Assembly: GCF_016653315.1 (NCBI RefSeq)
Contig: NZ_NHSH01000064.1
Coordinates: 60,206-124,205 of the forward strand
Reading direction: 5' to 3'
Length of the DNA stretch: 64,000 bases
Source of the DNA: Halochromatium roseum
GTDB lineage: Bacteria > Pseudomonadota > Gammaproteobacteria > Chromatiales > Chromatiaceae
The notes beneath the pieces are model-generated. The model did no database searches. It saw only the letters and a list, made by a program, of their open reading frames with translations, and was not told the DNA's origin. The translations under genes and the position numbers were made by a program. Of this stretch, positions 7,435-16,690 are shown in pieces; position 1 is the first letter of the stretch, and every line of letters begins with the position of its first letter.

Positions 7435-9368
7435 CGGCGTCGCGTGGCGCCATAACGCTTGCCCATGTACTCCATTAACTGCAACACGGTTCGAAAGCCG
7501 GATTTGAGCAGATTCTGCTCGAGTCGCGTCAAGGTTGAAGGCTCGACCTGACTGCCATCACAATGCCCAGCGAGGCCCGCGCGGGTGCGATAAAACAGCG
7601 CATTGCGGAAGGCAGCGATGGTCTCGTTGACCAATAGGACGGCATCGTTATCATCTGGCGTCAACGCCTGCAAGCGTTCAAGCGTACCGACCGGATGATC
7701 GATCCCGGCATCAAGCGCCAGGGCACGCGCAAGATCAACCACCGGCTGCAAGGTAGCCCGCTGGAGATCCAGGGTTTCGGTATAGCGGCCATTGTCGTCG
7801 ATGACCAAGCCGCGGAAGAAGGTCAAGGGTGGCAAGTTGGCCATGGAATCCGCCACCAGCAGGGACACGAACCCCGTGCTGTGGTCCTTTTCGCGATGAA
7901 TGTGTTGCTGCAGACGGTTCACGAGGCTGCAATCGCCATGCACTGGGCGCAGATCAAAGAACGAGGTCGCCCGATAGACACAGCTCTCGATCGGATCCTG
8001 AATCCAGTGGCTGAAGCCGATCTCCCACTCGTTGATCGAACGGCAAGCGCTTGGATGGCCGGAGACGATGCCTTTAGCGGTGCTGACGAAGCCACAGGCG
8101 GCCAAGGCCGAGCTGACCCGGCGTCCAAGCTCGAGGAAATAGCTGCGTGCCGCGCGGCGCTGGTTGGGCTCGGGCTCGTCGTAGATGAGTCCGTGATCGA
8201 GGTCGTAGAGGGTCGTCAGCTCGCCGCGGCCGGCCGAGCCAAAGAACACCCAACAGTGTTTGAGATCGGGTATCGCATGACCCTCGGCGAGCAAGGCTCC
8301 CTCTACTAGCACCACCACCCGACGCAGTACCGCGGCATAGAGCGCGGTCGCCATCGGCGCAAGCCAGCGCAGGGACTCAGCGTCGGTCAGACCACCAGCG
8401 ATAAAGGTCTGTCCCTGAACCAGCAGGCGAGACAGCTCGTAGATGCCACCCGCGCGCGCCATGTCCTCGACAATGGCGAGGGGTGCCGCGGCCTCGATCC
8501 GCGTCAGATCACGCCTGGCCAGCACTGAGCACACCTTGCCCTGCGGCGAGCCATCATCGGTCAGCACCAGATGCTCGACCTGAAGCTCGAGCATCCGTGT
8601 TAGATAGTCGCCGGCGGGCAAGCCGATGCGCAAGGTGTCGGCAACGGGGGCCATCAACTGCATCGCGGGGGCGTCGAGCGGCAACTCACCGCTCGCCACC
8701 CGGTCACTGAGTACACGTGTCGAGACCAGCCCCCGCGCCATGCCTTCGGCATCAATCACCACTGCCGCCGCTCCAGGCGGCTGATCCGCCAAGCTCGCGG
8801 CGACGGCACGCACTGGCGTCTCGAGTCCGCAGGTTACCGCGGAGGGCGGTTCATGGACGCGTTTCGCCATCCAGTCGACGGGTCGTCGGCCCAGACGAAG
8901 CTCATCGGAGCGGGTCGAATCGCCCTCGAGCCCCGGCGGCGCGATCGCGACCGTGAAATAGGCAGCCAGGTAATGGCTGGCGCGCGGATGCCGCTTGATC
9001 TGCTCCCAGAGCGGCGCCGCCGGCAAGGCATAGAGGATGACCTCAGTCTCAGTGCGCGCGGTGTAGGTATGCTCGACGATGCCGAGATAGCGACCAACGC
9101 CGAGCAGGTCGCCCTCACCGCGCACGTCGCGTAAGACCTCTTTGGCACCACTCTCGTCGTAGTCGACCAAGCGCACCACGCCCTGCTGGATCACATAGAC
9201 GTAGGGCCGGCGCTTCTGGCCGCGCTCGAACACCAGCTCGCCATCCTCATGGAAGAGCACGCGGCCGCCCGCAACCAGCTCGAGCAGTTCCGACTCATCG
9301 AGATACTGAAACGGCGGATGGCGGCGCAAGAAATCGGCAACGCGGTAGGCAATGCTAGCGGTCTTCAC
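7431..9368 (-). CDS. cNMP-binding / CBS / DUF294 nucleotidyltransferase-like protein
   Basis: A 645-residue soluble signalling protein. Domain order: N-terminal Crp-like cyclic-nucleotide-binding domain (about 15-140, with VFERGQKRRPYVYVIQQGVVRLVDYD), paired CBS domains (about 175-300), a DUF294 nucleotidyltransferase-like domain (about 330-470, including CWVFFGSAGRGELTTLYDLDHGLIY, the G-S-x-G-R plus DxD-type pocket of the GlnD superfamily) and the C-terminal DUF294_C helices. The start codon is GTG. It is translationally coupled to the DnaQ-like exonuclease downstream. The family is thought to sense nucleotides and possibly modify a partner; no substrate is established. A 189-bp gap separates it from the MarR gene. 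Confidence 0.92.
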   Translation of the reverse strand: MKTASIAYRVADFLRRHPPFQYLDESELLELVAGGRVLFHEDGELVFERGQKRRPYVYVIQQGVVRLVDYDESGAKEVLRDVRGEGDLLGVGRYLGIVEHTYTARTETEVILYALPAAPLWEQIKRHPRASHYLAAYFTVAIAPPGLEGDSTRSDELRLGRRPVDWMAKRVHEPPSAVTCGLETPVRAVAASLADQPPGAAAVVIDAEGMARGLVSTRVLSDRVASGELPLDAPAMQLMAPVADTLRIGLPAGDYLTRMLELQVEHLVLTDDGSPQGKVCSVLARRDLTRIEAAAPLAIVEDMARAGGIYELSRLLVQGQTFIAGGLTDAESLRWLAPMATALYAAVLRRVVVLVEGALLAEGHAIPDLKHCWVFFGSAGRGELTTLYDLDHGLIYDEPEPNQRRAARSYFLELGRRVSSALAACGFVSTAKGIVSGHPSACRSINEWEIGFSHWIQDPIESCVYRATSFFDLRPVHGDCSLVNRLQQHIHREKDHSTGFVSLLVADSMANLPPLTFFRGLVIDDNGRYTETLDLQRATLQPVVDLARALALDAGIDHPVGTLERLQALTPDDNDAVLLVNETIAAFRNALFYRTRAGLAGHCDGSQVEPSTLTRLEQNLLKSGFRTVLQLMEYMGKRYGATRRR

Positions 9369-9557
9369 GGGCTCGCAGTGATAAAGATTAGCGCGATCCA
9401 GACGACCGCGAGCGGCATACTAGCCCAAGTCGGCACGCAAGGGGCATTCATGCCGCGCGCGGGTGCTCTGCCGGCCGCTTTAAATAACATGACACAGGGC
9501 CGACTCAAGCCGATCTCGACTCCCTGGCTGCAAGTCTCTGGCCTCCACTGTCTGACT

Positions 9558-10115
9558 TCAAATGCCTGGCGGGTCAAGCATCGGCGCGATCCCATGAGCG
9601 TCGCTCGCGGCCGGCATCGGGTCATCGCCTGAGGCAACCGGCTCAGCAGCCAGCACCGGCGATGCATCGAGCTGCTCTACCCCCATCAGGGTCGTGATCC
9701 GCTGCAGCGACGAGATCAGCAGGCTTTGCTCCCACTCTTCGAGTGCCTGAAAGCGCTGCACAAAGGCCTCCTGCAGCAACGGCGGCGAGCGCGACATGAT
9801 CGCAACCGCCTTGTCGGTCGCGCTGACCATGACCCGCCGCCGGTCCTCGCTGCTGCGCACCCGCGCCACCAGCTCCCGACTCTCCAACCGATTGAGAATA
9901 TCGGTCACTGTGGCTTGGCTCAGGCTGACACGCTTGGCGACCGTACCAACTGAAGCGCCACCCAAATCGATGATGGCCTTTAACACCAGAGCCTGCGGCG
10001 CGGTCAGTCCATGGCTGCGCTCCAACTGCCGTGAGTGGAGGCCAACCGCACGAATGACCCGTCTCAGGGCCACCAACACGTCGTCACAGCGACTATCTAA
10101 CGTCGTCATCGTCAT
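9558..10115 (-). CDS. MarR-family transcriptional regulator, candidate regulator of betaine synthesis
   Basis: A 185-residue winged-helix protein. The HTH and wing are clear: VGTVAKRVSLSQATVTDILNRLE, then SREDRRR-like wing residues (VARVRSSEDRRRVMV). It has a ~30-residue low-complexity C-terminal tail rich in Ala/Pro/Asp. I favour the ATG at 10115; a TTG at 10118 and an ATG at 10109 are alternatives. It is divergent from the GSMT-SDMT operon across a 320-bp region. Its length and osmolyte context resemble EctR1, the MarR repressor of ectoine genes in halophiles, but the target here would be betaine genes. The regulatory link is inferred from position only. Confidence 0.87.
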   Translation of the reverse strand: MTMTTLDSRCDDVLVALRRVIRAVGLHSRQLERSHGLTAPQALVLKAIIDLGGASVGTVAKRVSLSQATVTDILNRLESRELVARVRSSEDRRRVMVSATDKAVAIMSRSPPLLQEAFVQRFQALEEWEQSLLISSLQRITTLMGVEQLDASPVLAAEPVASGDDPMPAASDAHGIAPMLDPPGI

Positions 10116-10118
10116 CAA

Positions 10119-10436
10119 TCCGCCAACATTCGGTCACAAAATAAATCTTAGAGGCTTTCACTGACTGATGGCCTCGAAGAACCAAAATAAAATCAGCAAA
10201 ATACGGTTTCCCCAGGAACGCCCTCGCACAGAAAACCCTAGCAACAGCGTTCCAAAAGCTTTGGGTACGATGTACTATACCGCCCTCTTCGCCGTTCTTT
10301 CGCACATCCTCGATGCTGCACAGAACGGCTCACTCGCTCGCGAGCCACCGTATCGCCTAGCGCTGCCAAACGCCCTTGCGCCTTGGCTCGGGGTTTCGCG
10401 CAGCCCATCCGCAGCCCATCTCTAGGGAGCCAGACC
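10119..10436. promoter_or_regulatory. Divergent control region between the MarR and betaine genes
   Basis: About 320 bp, AT-richer near the MarR start. A plausible plus-strand promoter is TTCCAA (10250-10255), 17 nt, TACTAT (10273-10278), which would give a ~150-nt leader for the GSMT gene. A short palindrome, AAAGCTTT, lies in the spacer. No other gene is seen. Confidence 0.4.
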
Positions 10437-11249
10437 ATGCAGCAACCATCAACTCGACAAGATTACGGTTCTGATCCGCTTGCTGTCCGCGACAGCGAAA
10501 AGTATCAAGAAGAATACATCGAGGGCTTCGTTGACAAGTGGGACGAGCTCATCGATTGGGACGCACGCGCAAAGGCCGAAGGCCAGTTCTTCATCGAACA
10601 ATTACGCGAGCGCGGCGCAAAGAAGGTGCTCGATGTCGCCGCCGGCACCGGTTTTCACTCGGTTCAGTTGCTCGAGGCCGGATTCGAGGTCACCACGGCA
10701 GACGGCAGCCCTGTCATGCTGGCCAAGGCGTTCGAGAACGCACGCCGCCGTGGCCACATCCTGCGCACCATCCATGCCGACTGGCGCTGGCTGAACCAGA
10801 GCGTCCACGACCTCTACGATGCCGTCATCTGCCTCGGAAACTCTTTTACTCACCTGCATGAAGAACTCGACCGCCGCAAGGCCTTGGCCGAATTCTATGC
10901 CACGCTGCGCCACGACGGCGTGCTGATCCTAGACCAGCGCAACTATGACGCCCTGCTCGACCATCAGGTCCAGCCGACCCACAACTACTACTACTGCGGC
11001 GACAACGTGCGCGCCGAGCCCGAGCATGTTGACGACTCGCTCGCTCGATTCAAATACAGCTTCAGCGACGGCTCTGCATACCACCTGAACATGTTTCCGC
11101 TGCGCAAGGCCTATGTGCAACGGCTGATGCGCGAGGTTGGTTTCCAGCGTGTCGACACCTACGGTGACTTCCAAGAGACCTACCGCGACACTGAGCCCGA
11201 TTTCTTTATCCATTGCGCCGAGAAGGCTTACCTAGGAGGCAACGGATGA
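10437..11249 (+). CDS. Glycine/sarcosine N-methyltransferase (GSMT)
   Basis: A 270-residue SAM-dependent enzyme for the first steps of de novo betaine synthesis: glycine to sarcosine to dimethylglycine. SAM motif I is VLDVAAGTGFHS (about residues 63-74), and conserved GSMT segments include EEYIEGFVDKWDELIDWDAR near the N-terminus and ICLGNSFTHL. The ATG at 10437 follows AGGGAG by about 8 nt, which fits better than upstream in-frame codons. Its stop overlaps the start of the next gene (ATGA). The enzyme pair is known from extreme halophiles such as Halorhodospira and Actinopolyspora, so this locus points to osmotic adaptation. Confidence 0.93.
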   Translation: MQQPSTRQDYGSDPLAVRDSEKYQEEYIEGFVDKWDELIDWDARAKAEGQFFIEQLRERGAKKVLDVAAGTGFHSVQLLEAGFEVTTADGSPVMLAKAFENARRRGHILRTIHADWRWLNQSVHDLYDAVICLGNSFTHLHEELDRRKALAEFYATLRHDGVLILDQRNYDALLDHQVQPTHNYYYCGDNVRAEPEHVDDSLARFKYSFSDGSAYHLNMFPLRKAYVQRLMREVGFQRVDTYGDFQETYRDTEPDFFIHCAEKAYLGGNG

Positions 11250-12091
11250 GTCAACCGTATTCAGAGGCTGTCGAGACCGCTCGCGGTTATTACAACAGCG
11301 AAGACGCCGACAACTTCTATTTCCACATCTGGGGCGGCGAAGATATCCACATCGGACTCTACGAGCACGCCGATGAGCCCATCGCAACAGCCTCGGCCAG
11401 GACGGTCGAGCGCATCGCCGACCGCATTGCCGCACCGCTGTCGCAGCCTGACGCACGCGTGATCGACCTCGGCTCCGGCTATGGCGGTGCCGCACGCCAT
11501 CTCGCTAAACGCTTCGGCTGCCAGGTTCTGGCACTGAATCTCAGCGAGGCGGAGAACCAACGTAGCCGGCAGATGAATCAGGCCGCGGGCCTCGACCACC
11601 TCATCGAGGTCGTCGATGCGAGCTTCGAGGAGATTCCTGCGCCCGATGCGAGATTCGACATCGCCTGGTCGCAGGATGCCATCCTCCACTCAGGCCATCG
11701 CGATCAGGTCATGTCGGAGGTCGATCGGGTCTTGAAGCCCGGCGGCGAGTTGATCTTCACCGACCCGATGCAGGCCGACGACTGCCCCGCGGGCGTGCTG
11801 CAGCCGATCTTCGACCGCATTCATCTGTCTAGCCTCGGCTCGTTCGCGTTCTATCGCGAGCAGGCGAGACGCTTGGGCTGGGAAGAGATCGAGGTCGTCG
11901 ATCTCACCGAGAATCTCATCACCCACTATGCGCGGGTGGCCGATACCCTGCGCGAGCAGCGCGATCACCTCAAGGGCAAGGTCTCGGAAGACTACATCGA
12001 GCGCATGCTCACCGGACTCGGCCATTGGGTCGAGGGCGGCCGCAATGGCTACCTGAGCTGGGGCATCATGCACTTCCGCAAGCCTGCCTGA
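11246..12091 (+). CDS. Sarcosine/dimethylglycine N-methyltransferase (SDMT)
   Basis: A 281-residue SAM-dependent methyltransferase that completes glycine betaine synthesis (sarcosine and dimethylglycine to betaine). SAM motif I is VIDLGSGYGGAARHLAKRFG, and post-motifs include FDIAWSQDAILHSGHRDQV and VLKPGGELIFTDPM. The N-terminal segment ARGYYNSEDADNFYFHIWGGEDIHIGLY is typical of SDMT. The start ATG overlaps the GSMT stop and has AGGAGG just upstream, so the two are coupled. A weak GC-rich hairpin lies downstream, before the convergent adk. Confidence 0.93.
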   Translation: MSQPYSEAVETARGYYNSEDADNFYFHIWGGEDIHIGLYEHADEPIATASARTVERIADRIAAPLSQPDARVIDLGSGYGGAARHLAKRFGCQVLALNLSEAENQRSRQMNQAAGLDHLIEVVDASFEEIPAPDARFDIAWSQDAILHSGHRDQVMSEVDRVLKPGGELIFTDPMQADDCPAGVLQPIFDRIHLSSLGSFAFYREQARRLGWEEIEVVDLTENLITHYARVADTLREQRDHLKGKVSEDYIERMLTGLGHWVEGGRNGYLSWGIMHFRKPA

Positions 12092-12190
12092 AACCCTTCG
12101 GAGCGCCGTCTGCAGACCTCGTCATGAGCGGCTGAACGAGCACAGCCGCACCGTCGCGGCTCCGCTTGGCCAGGGATGGGCCAGCAACAG

Positions 12191-12217
12191 CGGGCCGGTA
12201 GCATGCCGACCCGCTGC
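12191..12217. terminator. GC-rich hairpin between SDMT and adk
   Basis: GCGGGCCGGTA-gc-ATGCCGACCCGC forms an imperfect stem between two convergent genes. It lacks a T-run on either side, so intrinsic termination is uncertain. Confidence 0.35.
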
Positions 12218-12227
12218 CTAACTCGCT

Positions 12228-12914
<687 letters not shown>

Positions 12915-12997
12915 TTAAGTCGACAAGATAGGCTGCCACAGTGGCCCCGCCACGGCAATTACAAAGCGAAGTCCCAATGCGCCAGCGCTTGCTGTTC

Positions 12998-13942
12998 TTA
13001 GGCAGCTCCGGCTGAAACCAGCGGCGGAAACCAGGTCTGCACGATCTCTTGGTGGAGATCACCGATACCGAGCTGAAGCTCATCGACAAACTCATGCAGA
13101 TCCTTTTGGCTGAAACGCTCGGGCTCGGCCGCATCCAGCGCACGCGACAGACGCCCGTTGACGCGCAGACAGGCCTCGTTACGCGGCAGACGCTCGAGAC
13201 AGATGCGGCTGTGGTCGATACACCAGCGCAGCGAACGCGGAAACCGAGCACTCTTGAAGATGAAACCCAGCACCGGACCGCGTTGGACCCGAATCTGGGT
13301 GCTGCGCCGATACATCTGATAAGCGGTCAGCGATTTCAGCACACTGACCCACTGAATGTTGTCGTAGGGGCGCACCTCGTCGGCATCTGGCAGCAGCGCG
13401 GCCGAGTGCACATCAGCGATCCTTGTGGTCATATCGGCACGCTCGATGTAGCGCCCGAGGCTCAAGAACTCGAAGCCCTGATCGTGCAGCATGGTGCCAT
13501 CGAGCAAACCATTGATCAGCTGACTGCTGGTGATCAGCCCACGCAGATAGGGGTGACGGCCGTTCTTGGTCAGCCCCTTCTGCAACCCCTCACGCGCATA
13601 GAGGGTCAGGCCGTTGATCTGTTCCCAGGCCTCGCGCGGAACGAAATCACGGATGGTGCGGCAATTCTCGCGCGCCGCCTCGAGGGCCGAGAGGATCGAG
13701 CCCGGGTGGCGCTCATCGCCGAGCAGGAAACGCATCACCTGGCGCTCGCCGTAGTCTTTGTAATGCTCCTCGAAGAGCTCGTGCGCGCCGGTAATATCGA
13801 CCAGGGGCTTCCAGCCGGGCGCGATGCCCTTGGGCAGATCTAGCAACAGATTGGCGTTGACGTTGACGATGCGGGCGGTGTTCTCGGCGCGCTCGATATA
13901 GCGAGCGAGCCAGTAGAGGTTCTCAGCGACGCGGGAGAGCAT
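12998..13942 (-). CDS. Alpha-E domain protein (DUF403)
   Basis: A 314-residue all-helical protein with the family hallmark N-terminus MLSRVAENLYWLARYIERAENTARIV and a second SLGRYIERADMTTRI. The family almost always sits next to a circularly permuted type-2 ATP-grasp protein, as here, and often a transglutaminase-like protease. Comparative genomics places the set in an uncharacterised amide-ligation (peptide-tagging) pathway. It has no signal peptide and no catalytic motif I can identify. It lies 106 bp downstream of the ATP-grasp gene on the same strand. Confidence 0.92.
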   Translation of the reverse strand: MLSRVAENLYWLARYIERAENTARIVNVNANLLLDLPKGIAPGWKPLVDITGAHELFEEHYKDYGERQVMRFLLGDERHPGSILSALEAARENCRTIRDFVPREAWEQINGLTLYAREGLQKGLTKNGRHPYLRGLITSSQLINGLLDGTMLHDQGFEFLSLGRYIERADMTTRIADVHSAALLPDADEVRPYDNIQWVSVLKSLTAYQMYRRSTQIRVQRGPVLGFIFKSARFPRSLRWCIDHSRICLERLPRNEACLRVNGRLSRALDAAEPERFSQKDLHEFVDELQLGIGDLHQEIVQTWFPPLVSAGAA

Positions 13943-14001
13943 GGCGAATCTAGATCTCGCTAACGGAGGGATACTCTGGACTCAGGGACGAACGAGCGTG
14001 T

Positions 14002-14040
14002 TTTCGGGGCCTGCTTTCGGGGCCTGCTTTCGGGGCCTAT
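14002..14040. repeat. Three 13-bp direct repeats (tttcggggcctgc)
   Basis: Copies at 14002, 14015 and 14028; the last ends in 'tat' instead of 'tgc'. They lie in the 106-bp gap between the alpha-E and ATP-grasp genes. Confidence 0.9.
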
Positions 14041-14048
14041 TTTCCGGA

Positions 14049-15566
14049 TCAGCCTGAAGCCGTTTGTGACTGGCGTTGACTGGTCTCGCCCTGGGCCTGC
14101 TCGTAGGTCTCGCTGGCGACGTCCTGCGGCAAGATCCAGGTATCCTTGCTGCCGCCGCCCTGCGATGAATTGACCACCAACGAGCCCTTGCGCAACGCGA
14201 CGCGGGTCAGCCCGCCCATGGTCACCTGCTGGCGATCAGAAGACAGGATGAAGGGGCGCAAGTCGACATGGCGCGGTTCGAGACGATCCTTGATCACGGT
14301 CGGCACCGTCGAGAGCTTGAGGGTCGGCTGGGCGATATAATTGCGCGGGTCTTTCTTGATCGCAGCCGCCATCCGGTCGCGCTCGGCCTGGGTCGAGGCC
14401 GGTCCGACCAACATGCCATAACCGCCGGACTCGTTGGCTGGCTTCACCACCAGCTCCGCCATGTGCTCGAGCACATATTGCAGCGCATCCGGCTCCATGC
14501 AGCGATAGGTCGGCACGTTCGGCACGATCGGCGCTTGGTCGAGATAGTATTTGATGATCTCAGGCACAAAGGCGTAGACGACCTTATCATCAGCAACGCC
14601 AGCACCGGGCGCATTGGCGAGCGCGACATTGCCCGCCTTCCAGGCGCGCATCAGGCCGGCAACACCCAATGCCGAGTCCTCGCGAAAAGACTCGGGATCA
14701 AGAAACAGATCATCGACGCGCCGATAGATCACATCCACCCGCGCTGGCCCATCGACCGTGCGCATGTAGCAGCAATCGTCATCATCGACAAACAGATCGC
14801 GGCCTTCGACCAGTTCCGCGCCCATCTGCTGCGCCAGATAGGCATGCTCGAAGTAGGCCGAGTTGTAGATGCCGGGTGTCAGCACGACGACCTCTGGGTA
14901 CTCGGCCGGCCGCGGCGAGAGCGAGGCAAGGGTGTCGAACAATTGCGATGGATAGTCATCCACCGGCAATGGCGCATAGTGCTCGAATAGCTCGGGGAAG
15001 ACGCGCTTGGTCACCAGTCGATTCTCGAGCATGTAAGAGACGCCCGAGGGCACTCGCAGATTGTCCTCCAGCACATAGAGCGTGCCATCGGCATCGCGCA
15101 CCAGGTCAGAGCCACAGATATGCGCCCAGATGCCGAAAGGCGGGTCGATGCCCACGCATTGCGGCCGGAAGTTGACCGATTTTGCCAGCACATCCTTAGG
15201 AAACACTTTGTCCTTGACGATGCGCTGGTCATGATAGAGGTCGTCGATGAACAGGTTCAGCGCCTGCACGCGCTGCTTCAGCCCAAGCTCGACTTGGCGC
15301 CACTCCCGCTCCGGGATCACCCGCGGAATCACATCAAAGGGCCAGGCGCGGTCAATCGCCCCGCCCTCCTCCGAGTACACCGTGAAGGTGATCCCCATCT
15401 CCTTGATCGAGACCTCGGCGGCCAATTGGCGCGCCATCAGCTCGTCACCGCCGAGCGCCTGAATATCCGCCGCCAAGGCATCGACCTCGGGGCGTGGCTC
15501 GCCGCGTGCCGCGAGCAGTTCATCGTAGAAACCATCGCAATCGTAGTCGGTCCAGTCGATCTCCAT
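14049..15566 (-). CDS. Circularly permuted type-2 ATP-grasp protein (DUF404/DUF407)
   Basis: A 505-residue predicted carboxylate-amine ligase. Family landmarks include YDELLAARGEPRP near the N-terminus, FTVYSEEGGAIDRAWPFDVIPRVI, the GVGIDPP-like segment (CVGIDPPFGIWAHICGSDLVRDADGTLYVLEDNLRVPSGVSYMLENR), MRTVDGPARVDVIYRRVDD, and the ATP-site segment VVKPANESGGYGMLVGP. I prefer the ATG at 15566; a TTG at 15581 would add five residues. Paired with the alpha-E gene, it is thought to form amide bonds on an unknown substrate. No transglutaminase partner is adjacent. Confidence 0.92.
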   Translation of the reverse strand: MEIDWTDYDCDGFYDELLAARGEPRPEVDALAADIQALGGDELMARQLAAEVSIKEMGITFTVYSEEGGAIDRAWPFDVIPRVIPEREWRQVELGLKQRVQALNLFIDDLYHDQRIVKDKVFPKDVLAKSVNFRPQCVGIDPPFGIWAHICGSDLVRDADGTLYVLEDNLRVPSGVSYMLENRLVTKRVFPELFEHYAPLPVDDYPSQLFDTLASLSPRPAEYPEVVVLTPGIYNSAYFEHAYLAQQMGAELVEGRDLFVDDDDCCYMRTVDGPARVDVIYRRVDDLFLDPESFREDSALGVAGLMRAWKAGNVALANAPGAGVADDKVVYAFVPEIIKYYLDQAPIVPNVPTYRCMEPDALQYVLEHMAELVVKPANESGGYGMLVGPASTQAERDRMAAAIKKDPRNYIAQPTLKLSTVPTVIKDRLEPRHVDLRPFILSSDRQQVTMGGLTRVALRKGSLVVNSSQGGGSKDTWILPQDVASETYEQAQGETSQRQSQTASG

Positions 15567-15805
15567 GGGCGCCGTCGTCAACCTCGATACTGTTGTGGCG
15601 GGTACAAAACCGCGGCCGGGTGCCTGATTGTTACCGCTTCAGGCGGCAGCGTCCAATCTTGTATCGGCCTAGCGCCATGTTCGCAAACCTAAGGCTCATG
15701 GCGTGGTGCCACTCCGGACAAATGAATCACATAAGATTCAAGTCAAGCCTAGCAAGCCTTTCTTAGGAAACGCCGCAAACGCGTCGAGATCAGCTCTCCA
15801 ATCTC

Positions 15806-15833
15806 CGCCGCGAGCCTATGACGGCTCGCGGCG
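15806..15833. terminator. Perfect 11-bp hairpin downstream of cytochrome b561
   Basis: CGCCGCGAGCC-tatgac-GGCTCGCGGCG, a perfect stem with a 6-nt loop, just beyond the 3' end of the minus-strand cytochrome b561 gene and upstream of the ATP-grasp gene. It has no T-run, so it may act as an RNA 3'-end stabiliser or a factor-assisted stop. Confidence 0.5.
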
Positions 15834-15869
15834 ACTCCAGGCCGAACTCGATGACAGCCTGAGCCAGGC

Positions 15870-16418
15870 TCAGGGCAGACTGATGCGCTTCATGATCCCG
15901 TCTTTCAACTTCCAATGCTTGAGACCGGCACCGATATGCAGCAGTAAGACGGCCAGCAGGACCGCACCGCCAATGCCGTGCATCAGGAACAGCTGTTCAC
16001 CAAGCTCTTTATTGGCCGGATCGAGGCCCGGCTGCGACCAACCGAAGAACTGAATCGGAAACCCGCTGATCGCCGTCGCCAGCCAGCCGCCAACCGGAAT
16101 GCCGATCAACAGCAGATACATCAGCACATGGGTGGTTGTACTCACAACGCGCTCCGCACCTGTAAGCGGGGTCTGATACTCAGGCGCCGGTGAGAATCGA
16201 AACAGCAACAAGCGCAACACCACCAGAAAGAACAGCAGAATCCCAAAGCTCTTGTGGGCCATGTAGAAGGTGTTGGTCAGCTCATCTCCGAATAGACCGT
16301 TGACGCCTTCGTAGCCAAGGCCCCAGAAGGTGAAGCCCATCGCCAGCAGCCCGAAGATCAACAGAGCGATCAACCAGTGCAGCAGCCGCTGCACGAACGA
16401 GTAGCGTGTTTTTGCCAT
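15870..16418 (-). CDS. Cytochrome b561-family membrane protein
   Basis: A 182-residue inner-membrane dihaem-type cytochrome b with four TM segments: about 10-30 (LLHWLIALLIFGLLAMGF), 50-70, 92-112 and 145-165. Candidate haem-ligating histidines sit in LLHWL, MAHKS, TTHVL and LMHGIGG/LLHIGAG, as in the CybB family. It probably passes electrons from quinol to a periplasmic acceptor; the partner is unknown. The start has AGGAGA about 8 nt upstream. It is a single gene. Confidence 0.9.
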   Translation of the reverse strand: MAKTRYSFVQRLLHWLIALLIFGLLAMGFTFWGLGYEGVNGLFGDELTNTFYMAHKSFGILLFFLVVLRLLLFRFSPAPEYQTPLTGAERVVSTTTHVLMYLLLIGIPVGGWLATAISGFPIQFFGWSQPGLDPANKELGEQLFLMHGIGGAVLLAVLLLHIGAGLKHWKLKDGIMKRISLP

Positions 16419-16521
16419 CAGAAGTCTCTCCTTCGTTCATCAAAGTGTCAGCGCATTTACCACGAAATACGACCGGCAACGCAAGGGGGCAACGCAATCC
16501 TCGCCAGAATCTTTAGTCCCA

Positions 16522-16554
16522 TCTGGCTTCCGTCTGGCTTCCGTCTGGCTTCCG
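16522..16554. repeat. Three 11-bp direct repeats (tctggcttccg)
   Basis: Perfect copies at 16522, 16533 and 16544, in the gap between the divergent cytochrome b561 and methyltransferase genes. Confidence 0.9.
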
Positions 16555-16690
16555 ATCGGTTACCGCGAAACCCACCCGTTCGGCGCCCGCAGTCGGCAGT
16601 CCGGCGACTCACCGCTGCCACTTCTCAGCGATTGCCCCAATCATCGACGCCTGTCGACGTCCCTTAAACACCAAGCGACAAAGGCCGCTC

